Below the pieces are notes generated by a model that was not told the origin of the DNA, did not search any database, and saw nothing but the letters and a program-made list of their open reading frames with translations. From Cognatazoarcus halotolerans (GTDB taxonomy: Bacteria; Pseudomonadota; Gammaproteobacteria; Burkholderiales; Rhodocyclaceae): a stretch of DNA of 34,886 nt. The position numbers and the translations under genes are program-made. Below, piece by piece: positions 1 through 8,625 of the stretch. Location of the stretch: assembly GCF_009800965.1 (NCBI RefSeq), contig NZ_WUAF01000028.1, positions 1-34,886 on the forward strand, given 5' to 3'. Numbering within the stretch: position 1 is the stretch's first letter; every line of letters starts with the position of its first letter.

Positions 1-145
1 GCTTGTCAATACATCCAGCGAATTATTTTTAACAACCCGCCGCATCCATCAACCCCTCATCGCCCCGCAAAACCCCGCCAAGCAACGAGAGCGGCGAATT
101 ATACACACCAAATCTAGACCGTCAACACAAAAGAAAAATCGAACC

Positions 146-1552
146 TCAGTCGTCACCGAAGACCGCTCCACCCCCCGTGTAATTCTCGAAGCGGGTGCTC
201 TCCCCAATGAAGGTCATCCGAATCGAGCCCGTCGGACCGTTCCGGTGCTTGCCGATAATCAGCTCAGCAGTCCCTTTGTCAGGGGAATCCGGGTTATAGA
301 TTTCATCGCGATAGATAAACATGATGATATCGGCATCCTGCTCAATTGCGCCGGATTCGCGTAGATCAGACATGACCGGACGCTTGTTGGGACGCTGCTC
401 AAGACTCCGATTCAACTGCGACAAAGCCATGATCGGAACATGAAGTTCCTTGGCAAGCGACTTCACGGAACGAGAGATCTCGGAAAGCTCTGCGGCGCGA
501 TTGTCGCTTTGCTTCAGAGAAGTCATAAGTTGAAGATAGTCGATGACGATCAACCCAAGCTTGCCGCACTGTCGATACAGGCGACGCGCCCTCGCCCTGA
601 GATCGGTCGGATTCAACCCGGGCGTCTCATCTATATGGATCGGCGCATCGTGCAGCTTGCCCAGTGCATACGTTAGCCTTTGCCACTCGTCATCACTTAG
701 CTGGCCAGTCCTGATTCGATGCTGATCCAGCCGACCAACTGAAGCAAGAAAGCGCATCGCCAACTGCGTGCCGGGCATCTCCATCGAGAAAATGGCGACA
801 GGAAGATGTGCCTCGACCGCCACATGTTCGGCGATATTGAGCGCCAGCGTAGTCTTCCCCATCCCCGGCCTACCTGCGACGATGATCATGTCGGTGGGTT
901 GCAATCCCGACGTTTTCGCATCCAGATCAACCAACCCGGTAGGGATGCCGGTTATCTGCGACGGGTTGTCTCTGTCGTACAGCTCCTGAATGCGATCGAC
1001 AACCTGACCAAGAATAGGCTGAATCGGGACAAATCCACCGGTGTTTCGCGCCCCGGCTTCGGCGATCTCGAACACCTTTGCTTCCGCTTCATCGAGGAGC
1101 GTCTTGGCATCCTTCCCTGAAGGCGTCAGAGCACTCGAAGCGATATCGTCACCCACAGACACAAGCTTTCGCAGAATTGCCCTCTCGCGAACAATCTCCG
1201 CATAGCGGCGGATGTTTGCCGCAGATGGAGTACTGTTTGCGATCTCGCCGAGATATGCCAGGCCGCCAGCCTGTTCCGCTTCTCCGTTCTTCTCCAGGGA
1301 CTCGAAAACCGTCACCACATCGGCCGGCTTCCCGAGCTCGATCAATTTCGAGATGTGCTGAAACACTCGACGATGATCGTCACGATAAAAGTCCACTTCG
1401 GAGATCAGATCTGCAACTCGATCCCATACGGTATTGTCCAGCAGCAGACCACCGATAAGCGACTGCTCCGCCTCGATCGAATGAGGAGGAAGCTTCAATG
1501 CGGCAAGCTGGGGATCGGTCGATGGACCTGCCGGGCGGCGACTCGTAGACAT
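146..1552 (-). CDS. dnaB: Replicative DNA helicase DnaB
   Basis: This is the hexameric 5'-3' helicase that unwinds the replication fork and recruits primase. From the ATG at 1552 it is 468 residues, close to the usual 470. The frame stays open 25 codons further upstream, but that part runs back into the rplI terminator and does not resemble DnaB. The N-terminal domain carries the family segment PPHSIEAEQSLIGGLLLDN near residue 25. The RecA-like domain has Walker A GRPGMGKT at about 227-234, a Walker B-like LIVIDYLQL and the later DLRESGAIEQDADII motif. It follows rpsF-priB-rpsR-rplI, as in many proteobacteria, but a strong terminator lies between, so it probably has its own promoter or is reached by read-through. 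No intein or frameshift is visible. Confidence 0.97.
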   Translation of the reverse strand: MSTSRRPAGPSTDPQLAALKLPPHSIEAEQSLIGGLLLDNTVWDRVADLISEVDFYRDDHRRVFQHISKLIELGKPADVVTVFESLEKNGEAEQAGGLAYLGEIANSTPSAANIRRYAEIVRERAILRKLVSVGDDIASSALTPSGKDAKTLLDEAEAKVFEIAEAGARNTGGFVPIQPILGQVVDRIQELYDRDNPSQITGIPTGLVDLDAKTSGLQPTDMIIVAGRPGMGKTTLALNIAEHVAVEAHLPVAIFSMEMPGTQLAMRFLASVGRLDQHRIRTGQLSDDEWQRLTYALGKLHDAPIHIDETPGLNPTDLRARARRLYRQCGKLGLIVIDYLQLMTSLKQSDNRAAELSEISRSVKSLAKELHVPIMALSQLNRSLEQRPNKRPVMSDLRESGAIEQDADIIMFIYRDEIYNPDSPDKGTAELIIGKHRNGPTGSIRMTFIGESTRFENYTGGGAVFGDD

Positions 1553-1590
1553 AAGATTGAGATCTTCGGATTTCGATATTGCGTGACACA

Positions 1591-1619
1591 AAACAAAAAG
1601 GCTGCCAATTGGCAGCCCT
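1591..1619 (-). terminator. Intrinsic terminator of the rpsF-priB-rpsR-rplI operon
   Basis: An 18-base perfect palindrome, GGCTGCCAATTGGCAGCC (1600-1617), forms a 7-bp G+C-rich stem with an AATT loop. On the minus strand it is followed by TTTTTGTTTTG. It lies 23 bases past the rplI stop and 48 bases before the dnaB ATG, so it should end the ribosomal operon and partly uncouple dnaB. Confidence 0.88.
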
Positions 1620-1640
1620 TCTTGCAACAGCTATTCGAGC

Positions 1641-2090
1641 TTACTGCTCGCCGAGGACCGAGACAGTGATCTCGACAACCACGTCCGAATGCAGGGCCAC
1701 CCGCACCACAGCATCCCCAACAGCCTTGATCGGGCCTTCCGGCATGCGCACTTGCGCCTTGTCGATACTGAAACCCTGAGCCTCGAGCGCCTCAGCAACG
1801 TCGGCATTCGAGACCGAACCAAAAAGACGGCCATCCATGCCAGCTTTTCGGGTGATCTGCACCATCAAGCCTTCGAGCTTGCCGCCCAGTTCCTGGGCAG
1901 CGGCGAGCTTCTCAGCCTGAATCCGCTCCAGCTCCACACGGCGTGCTTCGAATTCGGCCATGTTCGCGCTTGTTGCACGTTTGGCCATTCCCTGAGGAAT
2001 CAGGTAATTGCGAGCGTAGCCGTCCTTTACCTTGACGACGTCACCAAGCCCACCGAGATTCGCGACTTTATCGAGAAGAATGATTTGCAT
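1641..2090 (-). CDS. rplI: 50S ribosomal protein L9
   Basis: L9 binds domain V of 23S rRNA at the base of the L1 stalk. The 149-residue length is standard. The N-terminal domain begins [17 protein letters not shown] and has the conserved GYARNYLIP at about 24-32. It is followed by the long connecting helix rich in Glu, Ala and Lys (residues ~42-75) and the C-terminal domain with the GRLFGSV segment. The ATG lies 14 bases after the rpsR stop, with a GAGGG-type ribosome-binding site in between. It is the last gene of the operon and is followed by a strong terminator. Confidence 0.98.
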   Translation of the reverse strand: MQIILLDKVANLGGLGDVVKVKDGYARNYLIPQGMAKRATSANMAEFEARRVELERIQAEKLAAAQELGGKLEGLMVQITRKAGMDGRLFGSVSNADVAEALEAQGFSIDKAQVRMPEGPIKAVGDAVVRVALHSDVVVEITVSVLGEQ

Positions 2091-2104
2091 GACTCAGCCC
2101 TCTC

Positions 2105-2371
2105 TCACAGATGCAGATCAGTGTATGGCATCAGGGCCAGGAAACGAGCACGCTTGATAGCGGTCGTCAATTGGCGCTGATAGCCAGCCTTGGTGCCGGT
2201 GATACGTGCCGGCATGATCTTGGCGTTTTCAGTAACGAAGTCCTTGAGCAGATCGACGTCCTTGTAATCGATTTCCTCGATCTTCTCGGCGGTAAAGCGG
2301 CAAAACTTGCGGCGCTTGAAGAGGCCACCACGGCCACCACGATCTTCACGACGTTTCGGTTTGAAAGCCAT
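2105..2371 (-). CDS. rpsR: 30S ribosomal protein S18
   Basis: S18 pairs with S6 on the platform of the small subunit. The product is 88 residues. The conserved core starts at FKRRKFCRF and contains [35 protein letters not shown] in sequence. Before it is a basic, Gly/Arg-rich N-terminal stretch of about 18 residues that makes it longer than the 75-residue E. coli protein. The ATG at 2371 is preceded by a strong GGAAGG site. The start lies inside the 3' end of priB (26-base overlap), which suggests translational coupling. Confidence 0.98.
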   Translation of the reverse strand: MAFKPKRREDRGGRGGLFKRRKFCRFTAEKIEEIDYKDVDLLKDFVTENAKIMPARITGTKAGYQRQLTTAIKRARFLALMPYTDLHL

Positions 2372-2681
2372 TTTCGTTTCCTTCCAAAATACTCAATGTT
2401 TGTATATGCAGCACCAGGGAGCGGCTTCGCTTGTTTCTGGCTGCAACAAATCCTCTTACCAGCACATTACGCCCGGGCTCCACGAGCTCCAGCAATTTCG
2501 CCGAATCGCCAACTGCAACGACCGACATCTCGCACTGGACCTCGCGCTCGAGACCTGATTCCAACTGTCGCGAAGTGTGTTGCAATGTTCCTGCAACTAC
2601 CGGCACCCCACCGGGGGTTAGCCGTCGCGGTTGAAGCTCAACAATCTGCCCGGACAGCGCAAGCTGATTCTGCCCTTCCAA
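2346..2681 (-). CDS. priB: Primosomal replication protein N (PriB)
   Basis: PriB is a small dimeric OB-fold protein, related to single-strand binding protein, that helps PriA restart stalled forks. The match to E. coli PriB is visible at the N-terminus (NQLALSG versus NRLVLSG), in GTLQHTSRQ...[14 protein letters not shown], and in [27 protein letters not shown]. The length of 111 residues fits. No ATG is available at the expected position. The best start is TTG at 2681, eight bases after the rpsF stop; a GGAAGGG sequence lies just inside the frame rather than before it. Translation probably depends on ribosomes finishing rpsF. The 3' end overlaps rpsR. Confidence 0.9.
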   Translation of the reverse strand: MEGQNQLALSGQIVELQPRRLTPGGVPVVAGTLQHTSRQLESGLEREVQCEMSVVAVGDSAKLLELVEPGRNVLVRGFVAARNKRSRSLVLHIQTLSILEGNENGFQTETS

Positions 2682-2689
2682 GCGGGCTT

Positions 2690-3076
2690 TCAGGCGGCAG
2701 ACGGCTCGGCGTCGGCCTTGTCATCGTCGGTGCTGGCAGGCGTGAGCGACTTGGCCTTTTCTTCCTTCATCATCGGCGACGGAGCGGACACAGCCTTCTT
2801 CATCTTGACCGTGAGGTGACGCAGCACGGCATCATTGAACTTAAAGGCATGCTCGAGCTCACCGAGCGTCTCACCGTCACATTCGATATTCATCAGAACG
2901 TAATGTGCCTTATGAATTTTCTGGATCGGGTAGGCAAGCTGCCTGCGGCCCCAGTCTTCGAGACGATGGACCTGCCCTTCACGTGAGGTGACGAGCGATT
3001 TGTAGCGATCGATCATGGCCGGGACCTGTTCGGACTGGTCCGGATGAACGATGAATACGATTTCGTAATGGCGCAT
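2690..3076 (-). CDS. rpsF: 30S ribosomal protein S6
   Basis: S6 is a ferredoxin-fold ribosomal protein that binds 16S rRNA with S18. It begins [21 protein letters not shown], and the central motif [18 protein letters not shown] is diagnostic. It has 128 residues, with a low-complexity charged tail (about residues 98-128, Lys/Glu then Asp/Ala) as in many proteobacterial S6 proteins. AAGGGG precedes the ATG. It is the first gene of the rpsF-priB-rpsR-rplI operon. The leader holds a strong hairpin that could be a terminator or an autoregulatory element (see 3107-3138). Confidence 0.98.
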   Translation of the reverse strand: MRHYEIVFIVHPDQSEQVPAMIDRYKSLVTSREGQVHRLEDWGRRQLAYPIQKIHKAHYVLMNIECDGETLGELEHAFKFNDAVLRHLTVKMKKAVSAPSPMMKEEKAKSLTPASTDDDKADAEPSAA

Positions 3077-3106
3077 GTAAACCCCTTCTGGATTTTGTGT
3101 TACACG

Positions 3107-3138
3107 AAAAGCCCCCCGGCATGCGTTTCCGGTGGGGC
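3107..3138 (-). terminator. Hairpin with T-run upstream of rpsF: terminator or S6:S18 leader element
   Basis: On the minus strand GCCCCACCGG pairs with CCGGGGGGC, giving nine pairs with one bulged A around a nine-base loop, followed by TTTT. It lies 30 bases before the rpsF ATG and 92 bases after the stop of the upstream MaoC gene. It could terminate that gene. If the promoter proposed at 3153-3182 is real, it would instead sit in the rpsF leader, where many bacteria have a structure bound by the S6-S18 complex. Confidence 0.55.
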
Positions 3139-3152
3139 AAGGAAAGCCGAGC

Positions 3153-3182
3153 AGTTTAATTCAAAACAGGGATCACACGCAA
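3153..3182 (-). promoter_or_regulatory. Possible promoter of the rpsF operon
   Basis: The minus strand has TTGCGT (3182-3177), an 18-base spacer, and TAAACT (3158-3153), a fair match to a sigma-70 promoter. Transcription would start near 3146 and give a leader of about 70 bases that includes the 3107-3138 hairpin. This rests on motif inspection only. Confidence 0.3.
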
Positions 3183-3190
3183 TCGGGACT

Positions 3191-3208
3191 GTGCCGCGTA
3201 TGCGGCAC
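3191..3208. repeat. Short perfect intergenic hairpin
   Basis: GTGCCGC and GCGGCAC (7 bp) flank a GTAT loop, 22 bases beyond the stop of the MaoC gene. There is no T-run on either strand. It may help end the MaoC transcript or stabilise its 3' end. A similar core occurs at 15834-15850. Confidence 0.5.
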
Positions 3209-3229
3209 CCGATGATGCACGGAGACTCA

Positions 3230-3679
3230 TCAGCCCCTGGCGGGCACCATGATATCGGCTTCGCCCTCAAGTACGACCTTGCCGGCCACGGTACACACCG
3301 TGTCGAACTTCGCTTTGCGCTTCTCCGGGTTAAGCTCTTTCACCGTGACTTTCGCGACGACGGTGTCGCCAACCTTGACGGGTGCCTTGAACTTGAGCGT
3401 TTGCGAAAGATATATGCAACCCGGCCCGGGGAGCTTCGTCCCAAACACCGTGGAGATGTAGCTGGCGGAGAGCATGCCGTGGGCGATGCGCCCCTTGAAC
3501 ATGGACGCGCCGGCAAGCTCGTCGTTGAGGTGAACAGGGTTTGTATCGCCGGAAACGCCCGCGAACAGAAGAATGTCGGCATCGGTCACGGTGTGCCCAT
3601 AGGCGGCCGACATACCCAGTTGAAGATCTTCAAAGGCATATCCGTAAAATTCGTCGAAGTTCTGGTTTTCAGTTGTCAT
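3230..3679 (-). CDS. MaoC-family (R)-specific enoyl-CoA hydratase
   Basis: The 149-residue hot-dog-fold protein resembles PhaJ-type hydratases, which add water to trans-2-enoyl-CoA to give (R)-3-hydroxyacyl-CoA, linking beta-oxidation to polyhydroxyalkanoate synthesis. The hydratase motif is clear: D45 and H50 in GDTNPVHLNDELA are the expected catalytic pair, followed by FKGRIAHGML and the LPGPGCIYLSQTLKFKAPVKVGD region. The ATG at 3679 has GGAGCAG nine bases before it; the longer open frame upstream (to 3727) is rejected. It stands alone between the DUF2126 gene and the rpsF operon. The exact substrate cannot be told from sequence, so the symbol phaJ is not assigned. Confidence 0.9.
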   Translation of the reverse strand: MTTENQNFDEFYGYAFEDLQLGMSAAYGHTVTDADILLFAGVSGDTNPVHLNDELAGASMFKGRIAHGMLSASYISTVFGTKLPGPGCIYLSQTLKFKAPVKVGDTVVAKVTVKELNPEKRKAKFDTVCTVAGKVVLEGEADIMVPARG

Positions 3680-3891
3680 TGCATCTGCTCCGAAGGGATT
3701 TGGTGGGCAACTGGAACACTGCCACATCTCATTGCGGCGAAGCGGATCTTCTCATGGCAAGCACCCGCTGCGGCGCAGCATACAGGATACATCGGCTTGG
3801 ACGGGGCCGGTACCCTGGCAATCAGAAACGCCCATGCCTTCATCTGACGTCACCTTACGCGGCAGCGTCGCCTTCGAGGGGCGCCCTGATC

Positions 3892-6015
3892 TCAAAGACG
3901 CCGCAGATCGAAGCAGTATTCGCCATATGCCCGAGAGGGCGCCTCCCGCGGCTCTGGAAGATCTGCTACCGCGAGTGCTTCGACCACCACCCGTTCCGCT
4001 CTCCGACGACGCGCTTCCTCACGATCCCTGGGCAATCCTTCATACGCTTCTCCGCGTGGATGCCAGTTGAACAGTGTCAGTCGCAATGCCTCGGCCGCCC
4101 CGAGCGTCAGCACCAGTTCGATGCGGTCCATCGCCGGCAGTTGGGGATGCAGGCCGTGCAGCGGAACGAAGCTGCGATAGCGGATACCGGCGAGGCCTAA
4201 GGTCGCTGGTCCATCAGCCTCAACTCGCAATGGCACCTTGCAATCGTTGACCCGCAGAACCAGGCCTTCCAACTGCGACGCATCGTGCGCGCAGATACGC
4301 AGCTCGATACGCTGGGTACTCGCATCCACGAGTCTCGAGTCTGACGGTTGCTGGGTGGTGACATCACCGATCAACGGCCAGAACTCCTGTGCAGTCAGGA
4401 CGCGGACCCTCAACCCCGCCCAATCGAGGCTGCGTAGCTCGCGCCTCGAATCGTCCAGCAAAAGCGTCTCGATATGCTCGCCCAGGGCCAGTCCGTGACG
4501 ATCGAGGTCGGCGAAGACCTCACGCAGGTCGTGCGCGAGATACCATGGCAGCGCAAACTGATCGTGAAGCCGGCTTCCCCAGTCGACCAAAGGTTCGTCA
4601 AACGGATGACAAGCGAGACGAGCCACCACGGATCGGAGCAATGCCGCTTCAGCCGACAAAGTCTCAGCGTCCTGGGCCATCCGGAATGCACGAAATTCGA
4701 CCAGCCCGGCCAGGCCTCTGGCGCCCAAATACGGATTCCACAGCTTTTCGATGTTAAGTTCGCTGCGGTGACTGTTTCCCGCCGAATCGGCCAGAAACGG
4801 CGCCAGACTGGCCCAGATGAACTCAGGCGTGGGAGATTCGCGCCGCTCGATCTGTTCGATGGCCACTTCAAGCTCGGCCCGGCGCTCCTGTGGCCCTTCG
4901 TCGGCGCGCGGCGCCTGGCTACCGCTGCCGATCGAATCTGGCGCCTGCCAGTATGAAAGTGCGGGATGCCGGTTGAAGTAGCGCACCAGACGCGGCAGCA
5001 GATGTGGCGTCAGGAAAAACGGGCTCTGCTGTGCCGTTGGACCGCCCAACGTCAGCTGCCCTCCTCCGCCGGAATCGGCCTCACCGCCGTTATAGTGCAG
5101 CCGATAGGGGTACAGACCCAGATTGTCGGCCGCCGCGAAGAGCGCGGCATTGACCCGATAGAACTCTTGCAGGCTGGTGGCAGGCGCGAGATTGGCCTCG
5201 ATCACCGCCGGATCCGGCGTCAGACTGGTCCACTGCAGGCGACCATCCACTGGTGGCGGATGACCGCGAAGTACCAGTCCCGTCAGACCCGCCGCACTCG
5301 CCGCCCTACCAATCACGCCCAGCAGCTCACAGAATCGGTCGTGCTCGAACACGGCTGGCAATTCGATGGCTGGCCATCCGCCCTGATCCTCGGGAAGTGC
5401 ATCGAGCAGCAGCAACAGGATACCGGCCTCGGCAAGCTCATCGCGCAGCCCCTCTGGCGGTATCGGTCCGGCGTGCAGCGACGGGCGCCCCAGCAATTGA
5501 TCGGAAAGACTGTCGGGCGCAGCGCCTCCTCCTTCGATGCGGATCAACAAGCGCAGCTCGCCGCTACATGCCAGCGCGCAGCTCTCGGCAGCCCAGCCAC
5601 GACCACGGGCACCCTCAATGAGGCAGCGACGCAGTGTCTCGAGCTCGAACCGGGGGCACGGCGCCTCGACGATCAGCGGGTCCGGCGGCCCCTCCCAGAT
5701 GGGGCAGCCATCGCGACGCGCAAGCACACCGAAGCTCCAGCGTGCGCGCGCCTCTCCGGGATACTGCCGGCCAAGCGTCCGGAGGAACGCGCAGCCCGGA
5801 AGGGCTCTGGAAAAATCCCGCAGGAGTTCGCCGGCACGCCTTTCCTTCTCGCCACCGAGCGCCATGTGAAGCCATTCGGCAGACTCGGCATGGCGGTCCG
5901 TAAAGGTGGGTTCGGCACCGACCCAGATCTCGGTGCCCAACGCTTCGATTCGGGCGTCCAGCTCGCGCAGTGCCGCGAGCGTATCGCGATCCGGCCCCTG
6001 GTACGATTCATTCAT
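3892..6015 (-). CDS. Stand-alone DUF2126 (COG4196-type) protein, divergent
   Basis: No enzymatic function is established for this family. The 707-residue product is recognised from GAEPTFTDR (33-41), PDPAVIEANLAPA (267-279), SGGGGQLTLGG (315-325), GSQAPRADEG (365-374), a WGSRLHDQFALPWYL segment and the C-terminal GIRYRSFVPLHGLHP. DUF2126 usually forms the C-terminal two-thirds of proteins of about 1100 residues with an N-terminal transglutaminase-like domain, often encoded near circularly permuted ATP-grasp and alpha-E proteins. Here the N-terminal domain is absent and none of those partners is nearby. From memory the usual family motif is GGGNH; this copy has GGGGQ, so it may have lost or changed activity. 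The ATG at 6015 is weakly supported. The product is predicted cytoplasmic. Confidence 0.8.
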   Translation of the reverse strand: MNESYQGPDRDTLAALRELDARIEALGTEIWVGAEPTFTDRHAESAEWLHMALGGEKERRAGELLRDFSRALPGCAFLRTLGRQYPGEARARWSFGVLARRDGCPIWEGPPDPLIVEAPCPRFELETLRRCLIEGARGRGWAAESCALACSGELRLLIRIEGGGAAPDSLSDQLLGRPSLHAGPIPPEGLRDELAEAGILLLLLDALPEDQGGWPAIELPAVFEHDRFCELLGVIGRAASAAGLTGLVLRGHPPPVDGRLQWTSLTPDPAVIEANLAPATSLQEFYRVNAALFAAADNLGLYPYRLHYNGGEADSGGGGQLTLGGPTAQQSPFFLTPHLLPRLVRYFNRHPALSYWQAPDSIGSGSQAPRADEGPQERRAELEVAIEQIERRESPTPEFIWASLAPFLADSAGNSHRSELNIEKLWNPYLGARGLAGLVEFRAFRMAQDAETLSAEAALLRSVVARLACHPFDEPLVDWGSRLHDQFALPWYLAHDLREVFADLDRHGLALGEHIETLLLDDSRRELRSLDWAGLRVRVLTAQEFWPLIGDVTTQQPSDSRLVDASTQRIELRICAHDASQLEGLVLRVNDCKVPLRVEADGPATLGLAGIRYRSFVPLHGLHPQLPAMDRIELVLTLGAAEALRLTLFNWHPRGEAYEGLPRDREEARRRRAERVVVEALAVADLPEPREAPSRAYGEYCFDLRRL

Positions 6016-6531
6016 CAGGCTGATTCCTGGTGCGCCTGCGCGCCGTCAACAAACAATGAACAATGCAAATGGCCGCGCCCCTGGCGGCCAGCCGGTACAG
6101 ACAAACGACGATTCCGCAACTGTCATTCAATATCCATGCCAAGGGATCACGTCAAACTGCCCGCATCCGTACGCACCGAAACAAAGCTCGGCAAGTTCCC
6201 GCGGGCCACATTCGAGTGCGCACGAACCGGCGACGCACCACAATGAGGCGTTGGATCGCTCCCGACAAGGTCGATATGGGGGGCGCCTTCCGTTCTGTCT
6301 GGCAAAGGCAGATCGACCGATCCGCCAGCAGTATCGGTTGTTCCATATCGATTGCGTGATCCGGGCAGGACGCCGCGCCGATGCTCACTATGAAGCCCGG
6401 TACCCGCCTTTCAATGAATGCCGTTCTCGAGGACATGTCGGCACTCACGACTGTCCCCTCCCCCATCGAAGGCAAAGACCATCCCTCGAGGGCTTCCCGT
6501 ACGGATTACCGATCCGCGTTCCCCCATCGCC
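6016..6531. other. 516-base stretch without a supported gene
   Basis: This lies between the recD stop and the DUF2126 start. The longest open frames are about 100 codons (6152-6475 on the minus strand and several on the plus strand). They have Arg/Ser-rich or otherwise uncharacteristic translations, no good ribosome-binding site and no recognisable domain. No clear terminator for recD was found. The DUF2126 promoter probably lies here. Confidence 0.5.
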
Positions 6532-8625
6532 TCAACCTTGCGCCGAAGGATCGGCCACGCTGTCCAGGCCGCCTTCGCCGATCAACCCCGAGGCCCTGAG
6601 CACCCGACGCTCTACCGCCATGCGCTCGACAGCTACCCCGCCCGGATTGGCCAGCGTGAACCAGCGGCGCGCGCGGGTGATACCGGTATAAAGGAGTTCG
6701 CGGGTAAGGATCGGACTGGGCGTTTCGGGCATGACCATGGCCGCGTGGTCGAACTCGGAGCCCTGAGACTTGTGCACCGTCAGCGCAAATACCGTCTCGA
6801 TCGCCTGCAGACGGCTCGGCAAGACCCAGCGAATGCCCTCGCCACCACCGTCGGCAGGAAACACGACTCGCAAAATCGGCTCCGCGTCTCGCCCGCCTGG
6901 CACGGCGAGGGTGATGCCGATGTCGCCGTTCATCAGGCCCAGCCCGTAGTCGTTGCGCGTCACCAGTACCGGCCGACCGGGATACCAATCCCTCGTCGGC
7001 TCGATCAGGCCCTCGGCGGCAAGCGCTGCGGCGATCCGTTGATTGAGTCCTTCCACACCCCACGGGCCACTCCGCAGCGCGCACAATACCTGGAAGGCGC
7101 CGTGCGCTGCCAGCACGTCGCGCGCCCATGCGTCCAGGTCCGCGGCGTCGGCATTGCCAGACGGGCATCCGCGTTTCACGACATCGAGGTAATGGCGGTA
7201 TCCCTTGCGATCCGCCAAGGAATCTCCTCCGCGCCCGCCATCGACCACCAGTGAGTGGAAGGCAGGATCGTCGATTCCCCGCAAGGACAGGAACGCCAGA
7301 TCGCCATGGCGGTCCGCGCGGAATTGCACCAGGGCACCGGCATCACCCCTGTTGACCGCTTCCGCAAGACGCCCGATGCCGCTCTCGGCCCCGAAGCGAT
7401 GACTGTGACGCAGCATCGCGACAACCTGATCCAGCGCGGTCCCATCCTCATCCAGCAGATCTTCGTCAATCTGCTCGCCAGTGGCGCTTCCGAGCCAGTC
7501 GCGGGTCCGTGACGTGAAATGACCGCCTACGGCCCGTCGGCACAACTCGCCGAGCACCGCGCCGGCCTCGACCGAGGCGAGCTGGTCCTTGTCGCCGAGG
7601 AGAATCAGCCGAGCACCCGCAGGCAAGGCCGCCAGCACCGCCGCCATCATCTCGAGGTCGATCATCGACGCCTCGTCGATCACCAGCACGTCGAGCATCA
7701 GGGGCGCCTGCGCATCGTGTCGGAAGCGCCGACTATCCGGGCGGCTGCCGAGCAGGCGGTGCACGGTGCCGACCGACGTTGGAATTGCGGCACGTATCGC
7801 TTCGCCATCGCCCAGGCCGTCGAGCCCAAGCCCACCCACTGCACCGGAGATCGACGCCCCGAGACGCGCCGCCGCCTTGCCGGTCGGCGCCGCCAGGCGG
7901 ATACGCAGCGGACGCCCGCCGTCACGCATCGTCAGCGCCTGCAAGAGCGCCAGCAACTTCACCACGGTGGTGGTCTTGCCGGTACCGGGCCCTCCGGTGA
8001 GGATTGCAAAGCGGTTGCGCGCCGCCAAGGCACAGGCAAGCTTCTGCCAGTCGGTCGCCGCCACGCCCGTGGCCGGAAACAGGACATCCAGTGGCGCGCG
8101 CAGCGCCTGTGCCGACACCTCTCCGTCGTTGCTCGCCCCCAGACGGGCGGCGATACCCGATCGGACAGCCTGCTCGTGTCGCCAGTAGCGCCGCAGGTAA
8201 AGTCTGTCGCCGGCGAGTACCAGCGGGACGTCGCCTTCACCCGTGCCGACCAATTCGGGGCAATCGAGCGCTGCGCGCCATGCCTCGATGGTCAGGCCTG
8301 CCAGCACCCTGCCCGGCAGATCGGCTGCAATTTCCTCACCGGTATCGCCCTCGGGGGGCAGCGACAGCACGAAGCTCGGGTCGGCCAGCGTCGCCGCCAG
8401 ATCGAGACAGACATGGCCACGCCCGAGCTGGTGGCTCGCAAAGGCGGCGGCAAGGATCAGCCAGGGATCGGCCTCAGGCACTTCGCGCCACAGGAAACCG
8501 GCAAATGCCGCGTCGAGACTGCGCAACCACCCGCGCGCCGCCCAACGCGCGATCAGCGCCTCTACGGCCGCTCGCTGCCCCACACCGGCCGAGCCCCCCG
8601 CCGTGCCCGCGAGACAAGGCATCAT
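6532..8625 (-). CDS. recD: Exodeoxyribonuclease V alpha subunit RecD
   Basis: RecD is the 5'-3' superfamily 1 helicase motor of RecBCD, which processes double-strand ends for recombination and degrades linear DNA. The product is 697 residues against about 608 in E. coli. Walker A GGPGTGKT is at 211-218, Walker B is VLVIDEASMID, and LILLGDKDQLASVEAGAVLGEL follows. Near the C-terminus are the helicase motifs TVHKSQGSEFDHA and LLYTGITRARRW. The N-terminal ~190 residues are the RecB-interacting region. The start (two consecutive ATGs at 8625/8622) overlaps the recB stop by ATGA, so translation is coupled. It is the last gene of recC-recB-recD. Confidence 0.96.
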   Translation of the reverse strand: MMPCLAGTAGGSAGVGQRAAVEALIARWAARGWLRSLDAAFAGFLWREVPEADPWLILAAAFASHQLGRGHVCLDLAATLADPSFVLSLPPEGDTGEEIAADLPGRVLAGLTIEAWRAALDCPELVGTGEGDVPLVLAGDRLYLRRYWRHEQAVRSGIAARLGASNDGEVSAQALRAPLDVLFPATGVAATDWQKLACALAARNRFAILTGGPGTGKTTTVVKLLALLQALTMRDGGRPLRIRLAAPTGKAAARLGASISGAVGGLGLDGLGDGEAIRAAIPTSVGTVHRLLGSRPDSRRFRHDAQAPLMLDVLVIDEASMIDLEMMAAVLAALPAGARLILLGDKDQLASVEAGAVLGELCRRAVGGHFTSRTRDWLGSATGEQIDEDLLDEDGTALDQVVAMLRHSHRFGAESGIGRLAEAVNRGDAGALVQFRADRHGDLAFLSLRGIDDPAFHSLVVDGGRGGDSLADRKGYRHYLDVVKRGCPSGNADAADLDAWARDVLAAHGAFQVLCALRSGPWGVEGLNQRIAAALAAEGLIEPTRDWYPGRPVLVTRNDYGLGLMNGDIGITLAVPGGRDAEPILRVVFPADGGGEGIRWVLPSRLQAIETVFALTVHKSQGSEFDHAAMVMPETPSPILTRELLYTGITRARRWFTLANPGGVAVERMAVERRVLRASGLIGEGGLDSVADPSAQG

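Noticed and set aside
18-102. Direct repeat GCGAATTAT at 18-26 and 94-102 beyond dnaB
   Set aside because: Only nine bases, in an A+T-richer gap at the window edge. It could be chance, and the neighbouring gene is not visible.
4966-6246. 426-codon open frame antisense to the DUF2126 gene
   Set aside because: The minus-strand frame carries the family motifs; the plus-strand product has none.
6152-6475. 107-codon minus-strand frame in the recD-DUF2126 gap
   Set aside because: It has no recognisable domain and no ribosome-binding site, and other frames overlap it. Not enough to call a gene.
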